The notes under the pieces are model-generated. The model saw nothing but the letters and a program-made list of their open reading frames with translations. It did not search any database and had not been told where the DNA came from. A program made the translations under genes and the position numbers. A stretch of DNA of 18,621 bases. It comes from Bacteroidales bacterium UBA755. GTDB taxonomy: Bacteria; Bacteroidota; Bacteroidia; Bacteroidales; UBA932. Where the stretch lies: positions 13,105-31,725 of the forward strand of contig DBKH01000099.1 of assembly GCA_002297815.1 (NCBI GenBank), read 5' to 3'. This document shows, one piece after another, positions 13,465 through 18,621 of the stretch (positions are counted from its first letter, which is position 1; every line of letters starts with the position of its first letter).

Positions 13465-14685
13465 ATGAAAAGAATTCTATTTGCCCTTATGGCAATTGCA
13501 GCCACAATCAGCTGCGAGAAAGCAGCGGTTGACGAGCCGGCCACCACTGAAAGAAAGGACATTGTCCTAACACGCGCGGAACAAGAAATCCTGACATCAG
13601 GTGGGGAGTTCTCCTTCAATCTATTGAAAGAGATGTACAAATCCGATGAGCAGTTGTTCCTGTCGCCTCTCAGCGCACAAGCCGCTTTGATGATGGTGGC
13701 GAACGGTGCCTCCGGAGAGACCTACGAGCAAATCGTAAAGACAATCGGTTATGAAAAATACAGCACCGAGGAGCTCAACTCCATGTACAGAAAGATAGTT
13801 GAGGGGCTCACAGAAGTTGACACTTCCACTGATTTTGAGATGGCTAATTCTATCTGGACGGCCAAAGGCATGGATGTGAACAAGACGTTCCAAGAGTTGT
13901 TAGCGGAAAACTACAATGCTGAATCTGGGGATGTGGACTTCCACTCTCAATCTGAAATTGACAGGATCAACAAGTGGTGCGATGACAAGACTCACGGAAT
14001 GGTCCCATCAATAATTGATGGCCCGAATGGAAATCTTAAGCTTTTGATTTTAAACGCTTTGTACTTCAAAGGCCAATGGAGTCACAAATTCGACAAGAAT
14101 AACACTTCCAAAGGCACGTTCAAATCACTGTCTGGAGAAGAAGTTCAATTGGACTTCATGAGGCAAACTGAGAAATTTAGCTATTCAGTGAATGAGGAAT
14201 TCCAACTCTGCTCGTTGCCTTTCGGCAACAAGGGGTTCTGCATGGACATTCTTCTTCCTTGCAATAACGTGGACTTCATTGATTTCATTAATCATTTGGA
14301 CTACAAGAAGTTCTCAGTCAACTTAGGAATGCTCCAGACCTCAGAATTAATGTTGTCGATTCCAAAACTCAAGTTCGACTATGAATGCCAACTTTCAGAT
14401 GTATTGAAAAAGATGGGAATGAGCATGCCTTTCTCCCCTGAGGCCGATTTCTGCAACATCAACAACAAAGAAGATTTAACAATTTCTGAGGTAAAACAGA
14501 AGGCTGCTTTTGAGATGGACGAAGAAGGCGCTAAGGCAGCTGCGGTCACTTCGGTGGGGATGACAAATGGTGTAGGCCCAGCTCCATCAGTAATATTCTT
14601 TGCTGACAGACCATTCGTGTTCACGATAAGGGAAACAAGTACAAACGCTATTCTGTTTTTGGGAACCTACACTGGGGAGAAATAA
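13465..14685 (+). CDS. Serpin (serine protease inhibitor) lipoprotein
   Basis: A 406-residue serpin with a lipoprotein signal: MKRILFALMAIAATISC, modified at C17. The serpin body includes LFLSPLSAQAALMMVANGA (64-82, the conserved SP-S-x-x-x-A-L helix), LLILNALYFKGQW, and the C-terminal FADRPFVFTIRE. The reactive-loop hinge EEGAKAAAVTS has glycine at P15 and small residues at P14-P9, as needed for loop insertion, so it should be inhibitory. Counting from the hinge puts P1 near the NGV segment, so a chymotrypsin- or elastase-like protease is more likely than a trypsin-like one; the exact P1 is uncertain. The lipid anchor places it in the envelope or on the surface. Only 28 bp separate it from the ECF sigma gene, and no promoter is visible between them. 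Confidence 0.95.
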   Translation: MKRILFALMAIAATISCEKAAVDEPATTERKDIVLTRAEQEILTSGGEFSFNLLKEMYKSDEQLFLSPLSAQAALMMVANGASGETYEQIVKTIGYEKYSTEELNSMYRKIVEGLTEVDTSTDFEMANSIWTAKGMDVNKTFQELLAENYNAESGDVDFHSQSEIDRINKWCDDKTHGMVPSIIDGPNGNLKLLILNALYFKGQWSHKFDKNNTSKGTFKSLSGEEVQLDFMRQTEKFSYSVNEEFQLCSLPFGNKGFCMDILLPCNNVDFIDFINHLDYKKFSVNLGMLQTSELMLSIPKLKFDYECQLSDVLKKMGMSMPFSPEADFCNINNKEDLTISEVKQKAAFEMDEEGAKAAAVTSVGMTNGVGPAPSVIFFADRPFVFTIRETSTNAILFLGTYTGEK

Positions 14686-14713
14686 CCGCTTGGATTCCCC
14701 TGAGTAACATTCG

Positions 14714-15289
14714 ATGGATTATTCGGAATTATGTGAAAAAGAGTTGGCCGTACTCTGCTCTAAATCTGACATAAAGGCCCAAGAGGTGCTGTACAAAAGG
14801 TATGCAGCTAGGGTTAATGCACTATGCTACCGATATGTCTCCGATGAAGAAGACGCCCGCGACTTGATGCATGATGTGATGATCAATGTTTTCAAAAATA
14901 TTCACAAATTCCGATGGTCCGGAGAAGGCAGCCTTGGCAGTTGGATCATGCGGATCGCTGTAAACATGTCCATAGATCGGTTGAGGAGGGGGAAGAGGCT
15001 GAAACTATCGCACGCTGATACCATGACATTGGACAGAATAGCACCGGCAGAGGATGCACTAAGCGAGAATAGTCCCATTGATGTGCCCTCATCGGTTCTG
15101 CTTGAGATGGTCGCAACATTACCAGATGTGCAGAGGACGGTCTTCAACTTATATTGCCTTGACGGATTCTCCCATAAAGAGATTGCTGGAATGCTCGGCA
15201 TTGCGGAAAATAGTTCTTCTTCCGCTTTGTCTAGGGCCAAGAATTGTTTGAAAGAACTGATTAAAAACTATCTGAATTCCAATCTATGA
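14714..15289 (+). CDS. ECF sigma factor (RpoE-like)
   Basis: A 191-residue extracytoplasmic-function sigma factor. Region 2 spans about residues 24-92, with DARDLMHDVMINVF (47-60; -10 recognition and core binding) and SWIMRIAVNMSIDRLRR (76-92). Region 4 spans about 128-182, with LPDVQRTVFNLYCLDGFSHKEIAGMLG carrying the helix-turn-helix for -35 recognition. It starts with ATG 28 bp after the serpin stop, and its TGA overlaps the ATG of the following gene by four bases (ATGA), so its translation is tied to that of its presumed anti-sigma factor. The targets are unknown; autoregulation and the adjacent serpin are natural candidates. Confidence 0.93.
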   Translation: MDYSELCEKELAVLCSKSDIKAQEVLYKRYAARVNALCYRYVSDEEDARDLMHDVMINVFKNIHKFRWSGEGSLGSWIMRIAVNMSIDRLRRGKRLKLSHADTMTLDRIAPAEDALSENSPIDVPSSVLLEMVATLPDVQRTVFNLYCLDGFSHKEIAGMLGIAENSSSSALSRAKNCLKELIKNYLNSNL

Positions 15290-16446
15290 GAACAGAAAAC
15301 AAATGGGAGGAAGCGGTCAGAGAAAAGCTGACTGGAGTAGAGAAAAATCTCCCAGAAGGAGATTGGATAGAATTTATAGCTGAATCAAAGGCTAGAAAAA
15401 GCTCAACTACCAGAGTGTTAGCTATTTGCTTTGGATGCGGGATAGCTGCGGCCATTCTTGCAGCAGTCTTGATGTTGCCGAGGCATTCAATGAATCATGG
15501 GTATAATAGTTCAGAACTTCCAGAGTCCCTTCTAGCGGAAAATATGGTTCAGAAGTCGGAGACTTCAGAAAACATCATCCAGAAGGAGCAGACTAAGATG
15601 CCTCAAGCCAGTCCAAAACGACATATAATGAAAGAGAATTCTAAATCTACTGACACTAAGGAAGTTTCAAAGGTTAGTTCAGAGGAGGCTCCTTCTGAGA
15701 AAGACAATGCTTTAGATGAAGTAATAACACCTAACGAAAGCAATCGGCAGGAAGATAACGTGCCCATGCCAGAAGAAGAATCCCGTCAAGAGTTAGACAC
15801 CAAAGACACTTTCCTTAGCCAAGAGCATGATGAAGACAGAAAGATGGCAGGCAGACATAGTGTAAGCATCAGTTTGCTTGGAGCAGGCGGAAGAGGAACC
15901 GCAAGCGACAGAATCGAACAAGATGGCAACAATGGCAGCAACAATGGAAAAAACGAACCTTCAGACTTTTATGAATATGTCCACAGACGTCCAATCACAT
16001 TCGGAATGTCCATAAGCTATGAATTGACTCCAAGGGTGTCAATTGTGACAGGGGTGGAATATTCCCAATACAGATCAAGCATAACCTATTTCAATAAAAA
16101 CATTTCCTTTAATCAACGTGTCGGCTATGTGGGGATTCCTCTCAGGATTGATTATCAAGCCCTAAGAGCAAATCATTTTTCCGTCTATACCGGCTTTGGA
16201 ATCAAAGCCGACTGGTGCGTCAAAGCCAGCGGTGTTGAAGATGACTTGACAGACAAAGGATTGAATTGGACTGCCTACGCAACAGTCGGGGCACAGTACG
16301 AGATAGTGAGTGGAATAAACATTTTTTTCCAACCGGAACTCTCTTACTATTTGAATGGCGATAGCCACACCCCGCAAACCTACAGAACAGAGAATCCGGT
16401 TATGGTTTCAGCGGTGCTAGGACTTCGCCTGTCGCTTGGAAATTAG
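15286..16446 (+). CDS. Dual-membrane-spanning anti-sigma factor (Dma-like) with beta-barrel
   Basis: A 386-residue protein with an unusual layout. Residues 1-42 are charged and cytoplasmic, with W7 and the LPEGDW segment (22-27) that resembles the short anti-sigma-like start of many Bacteroidetes proteins encoded after ECF sigma genes. One transmembrane helix lies at about 43-65, with no signal peptide. A low-complexity, charged linker of about 125 residues (66-190) is long enough to cross the periplasm. From about 191 alternating strands form an outer-membrane beta-barrel (SVSISLLGAGG, ITFGMSISYELTPRVSIVTG, YVGIPLRIDYQ, PVMVSAVLGLRLSLG). This matches the Dma proteins described in Bacteroides thetaiotaomicron, which hold an ECF sigma factor and affect vesiculation. 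The ATGA overlap with the sigma gene supports the pairing. The envelope signal it senses is unknown. Confidence 0.85.
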   Translation: MRTENKWEEAVREKLTGVEKNLPEGDWIEFIAESKARKSSTTRVLAICFGCGIAAAILAAVLMLPRHSMNHGYNSSELPESLLAENMVQKSETSENIIQKEQTKMPQASPKRHIMKENSKSTDTKEVSKVSSEEAPSEKDNALDEVITPNESNRQEDNVPMPEEESRQELDTKDTFLSQEHDEDRKMAGRHSVSISLLGAGGRGTASDRIEQDGNNGSNNGKNEPSDFYEYVHRRPITFGMSISYELTPRVSIVTGVEYSQYRSSITYFNKNISFNQRVGYVGIPLRIDYQALRANHFSVYTGFGIKADWCVKASGVEDDLTDKGLNWTAYATVGAQYEIVSGINIFFQPELSYYLNGDSHTPQTYRTENPVMVSAVLGLRLSLGN

Positions 16447-16453
16447 CGACAAC

Positions 16454-16476
16454 GTGTCCTTATCTAATAAAGACAC
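16454..16476 (+). terminator. Possible terminator or hairpin after the Dma-like gene
   Basis: GTGTCCTTAT (16454-16463) pairs with ATAAAGACAC (16467-16476) except at one position, around a 3-base loop and 8 bases after the stop codon. There is no T-run. Its right arm overlaps the left arm of the repeat copy at 16472, so the two hairpins exclude each other. Confidence 0.35.
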
Positions 16477-16494
16477 TTCGACAAGCTCAGTGTC
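16472..16494 (+). repeat. Palindromic repeat copy in the gap before htpG
   Basis: GACACT (16472-16477) and AGTGTC (16489-16494) are complementary 6-bp arms around TCGACAAGCTC, the core of the repeat family found at 7912-8025 and 8461. It lies between convergent genes, 26 bp after the Dma-like stop codon. Confidence 0.75.
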
Positions 16495-16530
16495 CGGCAG
16501 ATACGGAACAAAACTCCTGTCAAGGACAAG

Positions 16531-16594
16531 ACACGAGAAAACCCATTCACGAATTTTTGTAACGTGAAAAATTCATGAATGGGTTTTCTCGTGT
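16531..16594. repeat. Long inverted repeat between convergent genes
   Basis: Two 28-bp arms (16531-16558 and 16567-16594) are complementary at 27 positions, with an 8-base loop. The arm begins ACACGAGAAAACCCATTC. The position between the Dma-like gene and htpG fits a bidirectional terminator, but the stem is far longer than usual and neither side has a clear T-run (TTATTA follows on the plus side). A MITE remnant or an RNase III-type processing hairpin are alternatives. No flanking target duplication is seen. Confidence 0.7.
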
Positions 16595-16669
16595 TATTAC
16601 CCCCGCGACATTTTGCCAATGTCCTTAAACCTGCGACATAACCTCAACCGCGGAATCGGGTATATTCAT

Positions 16670-18621
16670 TCAAGCCCCTACTTTGCGGCAGGCGTCCGCG
16701 ATGACCTTCTCGCTGCGGGCGATGAAGTCGGAGAGAGCCTTGCCTTTGAGGAGGCCGTTGGAGAGGAGGGCGAGGTCGATCACTTGCTTGAGGATGTCGT
16801 TGCCGGTCGCATATTCATCGACCACAGCCTGATGGGCATCTTTGATGGCCTGGCGCTCGTCGTTGATCCTCTTCTTCTCGTCCTCTGAAGCGTCCTTGCC
16901 AGGCTCGGCAGGAAGTTCCTGCATCGGGGTGATCTTGGACTTCGCCTCTGTGACGATTCCGGCCATGACAGGGTTCTCAAGGTTGACAGTGATGTTGAAC
17001 GACTCCGGCATATTCCCGTAGAAATTCATTCCGCCTCCCATAGCGCTCATCTCGCGGTAACGCCTCATGAACTCGTTGCGGGTGATGATCACCGGAGCAG
17101 CGTTCTCACCGAGGTTGTCAGCCTCCACGAAGTAGTCGTTGCCCTTAGGCAGGACAGCCTTGAACATCGCGCTGAGGTCATCCTTGTCGGCCTGAGCCAT
17201 TTCCGGCTTTACCTTCTCGCTCTTAGGGATAAGGTTGTCGATGGTGTCTGAGTCCACACGGGCGAACCTTGTGTCAGGGATCTTCTGCTCCAACAGGTTA
17301 ACATAGTGGGAGTCAAGTTCGCAGTCCATCAGGAGCACATCGTAGCCCTTGTTCTTGGCCGCCTCGATGAAAGCGTACTGCTCGTCGGTGTCGGTGGCGT
17401 AGAGGTAAACGACCTTCTTGTCCTTGTTGGTCTGGTTCTCTGCAACGGCCTTGCGGTAGTCCTCAAGTGAGAAGTACTTGCCGTCCGTGTTCTTGAACAA
17501 GGCAAATTTGAGTGCCCTCTCACAGAACTTCTCGTCGGAGAGCATGCCATATTCAATGAATAGCTTGAGGTTGTCCCACTTCTTTTCCCAGGCGTCGCGC
17601 TCGTTCTTGAAGATTTCTTCCAGCCTGTCGGCCACCTTCTTGGTAATGTAGGTCGAAATCTTCTTGACATTCTCGTCGGCCTGCAGATAGCTTCTAGAGA
17701 CGTTCAAAGGGATGTCCGGAGAGTCGATGACACCGTGAAGGAGTGTCAGGAAGTCCGGCACGATGTTGTCCACGTGGTCCGTGACGAACATCTGGTTGCA
17801 GTAAAGCTGGATGTTATTCTTCTCAATTGCCATCCTGTCCTTGATCTTAGGGAAGTAGAGGATGCCGGTGAGGTTGAACGGATAGTCCACGTTCAGGTGA
17901 ATGTAGAACAGAGGATCTTCCTTCATCGGGTAGAGATCCCTGTAGAACTTCATGTAGTCTTCATCCTTAAGCTCGGAAGGCTTGCGAGTCCAAAGCGGCT
18001 CGATCTTGTTGATGACGTTATCCTTGTCGGTGTCAACATATTTTCCGTCCTTCCATTCCTGCTCTTTGCCGAAGACAACCGGAACCGGCATGAACTTGCA
18101 GTACTTGTCCAGAAGCTGCTGGATCTTACCCTTGGTGCCATAGTCCTTGGCTGCCTCATCATCGAGGTAAAGGGTGATGACAGTACCTCTCTCGTTCTTG
18201 TCGCAAGGTCCCATCTCGAACTCAGGATTGCCTTCGCAGCTCCAGATCACACCTTCGGCACCGTCTTTCCAGGAAAGGGACTCAATTGTCACCTTCTTGG
18301 CAACCATGAAAGCTGAGTAGAAACCAAGTCCGAAATGACCTATGATGTTCTGGTCCTTGTACTTCTGGAGGAACTCTCCGGCTGAGGAGAACGCAATCTG
18401 GTTGATGTACTTGTCAATCTCCTCATCGGTCATGCCGATACCGTTATCAATGATTCTCAGCGTCTTGGCTTTCTCGTCAAGCTCGACACGAACCTTGAGG
18501 TCGCCCAGCTCGCCCTTGAAGTCACCGTTTGAAGCGATCGCCTTCATCTTCTGCGAAGCGTCCACCGCGTTCGCCACCAATTCCCTAAGGAATATCTCGT
18601 GATCCGAATAGAGGAACTGCT
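16670..18621 (-). CDS. htpG: Molecular chaperone HtpG (Hsp90 family), 5' end outside the window
   Basis: A bacterial Hsp90 running off the window edge. The frame is open to 18621, where it reads QFLYSDHEIFLRELVANAVD, a hallmark of the first helix of the N-terminal ATPase domain. Perhaps 15-25 N-terminal residues are therefore missing, and an internal TTG near 18580 is not the start. GHKL motifs follow: IIDNGIGMTDEE, FSSAGEFLQKYK and IIGHFGLGFYSAFMV. The middle domain includes PLNVSRSYLQADENVKKI, and the C-terminal dimerisation domain ends ...ACRKVGA. It is ATP-dependent and cytosolic, assisting folding of client proteins under stress. It converges on the Dma-like gene, with a long inverted repeat between them. 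Confidence 0.96.
   Translation of the reverse strand, partial: QFLYSDHEIFLRELVANAVDASQKMKAIASNGDFKGELGDLKVRVELDEKAKTLRIIDNGIGMTDEEIDKYINQIAFSSAGEFLQKYKDQNIIGHFGLGFYSAFMVAKKVTIESLSWKDGAEGVIWSCEGNPEFEMGPCDKNERGTVITLYLDDEAAKDYGTKGKIQQLLDKYCKFMPVPVVFGKEQEWKDGKYVDTDKDNVINKIEPLWTRKPSELKDEDYMKFYRDLYPMKEDPLFYIHLNVDYPFNLTGILYFPKIKDRMAIEKNNIQLYCNQMFVTDHVDNIVPDFLTLLHGVIDSPDIPLNVSRSYLQADENVKKISTYITKKVADRLEEIFKNERDAWEKKWDNLKLFIEYGMLSDEKFCERALKFALFKNTDGKYFSLEDYRKAVAENQTNKDKKVVYLYATDTDEQYAFIEAAKNKGYDVLLMDCELDSHYVNLLEQKIPDTRFARVDSDTIDNLIPKSEKVKPEMAQADKDDLSAMFKAVLPKGNDYFVEADNLGENAAPVIITRNEFMRRYREMSAMGGGMNFYGNMPESFNITVNLENPVMAGIVTEAKSKITPMQELPAEPGKDASEDEKKRINDERQAIKDAHQAVVDEYATGNDILKQVIDLALLSNGLLKGKALSDFIARSEKVIADACRKVGA

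Noticed and set aside
17735..18316. A 193-codon plus frame within htpG
   Set aside because: Antisense shadow of a highly conserved chaperone gene, valine/leucine-rich with no family resemblance.

Overview
The window reads as a chromosomal segment of a Bacteroidales-type bacterium. The evidence is protein content (Tat-type dipeptide epimerase lipoprotein, NahK-type sugar kinase, serpin lipoprotein, an ECF sigma factor paired with a membrane-anchored beta-barrel protein, Bacteroidetes-style Tex and HtpG) and several promoter elements matching the Bacteroidetes TTTG-N19-21-TAnnTTTG pattern, with little use of strong Shine-Dalgarno sites. No rRNA, tRNA, CRISPR array or intact insertion sequence was seen.

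Layout. Positions 1-1640 are accessory in character: a candidate small structured RNA with its own promoter (53-161), a convergent DUF3800 gene (minus), a roughly 350 bp hairpin-rich stretch without a convincing gene, and the 3' remnant of an AAA-ATPase/PD-(D/E)XK protein carrying an internal deletion. Positions 1638-6555 hold three minus-strand housekeeping or transport genes: an EamA/DMT transporter, tex, and a ClC-family anion transporter with CBS domains. At 6556-6613 two promoters diverge almost back to back. Positions 6614-8430 carry a membrane-anchored degenerate alpha/beta-hydrolase-like protein that overlaps a Gfo/Idh/MocA oxidoreductase. The oxidoreductase contains an in-frame array of a palindromic repeat, further copies of which lie at 8461 and 16472. 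Convergent to it is a YqiA-like esterase fused to what looks like a catalytically dead 5'(3')-nucleotidase domain (8493-9485).

Positions 9608-13339 form a tight three-gene plus-strand operon: an N-acetylhexosamine 1-kinase-like enzyme, an exported dipeptide epimerase (probable L-Ala-D/L-Glu epimerase, Tat lipoprotein) and a membrane-anchored transglutaminase-fold protein. Together they look like a peptidoglycan-fragment (muropeptide) salvage cassette. Positions 13465-16446 hold a serpin lipoprotein, then an ECF sigma factor, then a protein with a cytoplasmic N-terminus, one inner-membrane helix, a long linker and an outer-membrane beta-barrel. The last two match the dual-membrane-spanning anti-sigma (Dma) / cognate sigma arrangement known in Bacteroides. 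The serpin directly upstream suggests envelope or protease-related signalling. A long near-perfect inverted repeat separates this unit from htpG (minus), whose 5' end runs off the window.

The points most worth following are the serpin-sigma-Dma cluster, the in-frame repeat expansion in the oxidoreductase, the candidate small RNA next to DUF3800, the esterase/pseudo-nucleotidase fusion and the exported epimerase. All calls rest on reading the sequence and recalling families; no database search was possible.
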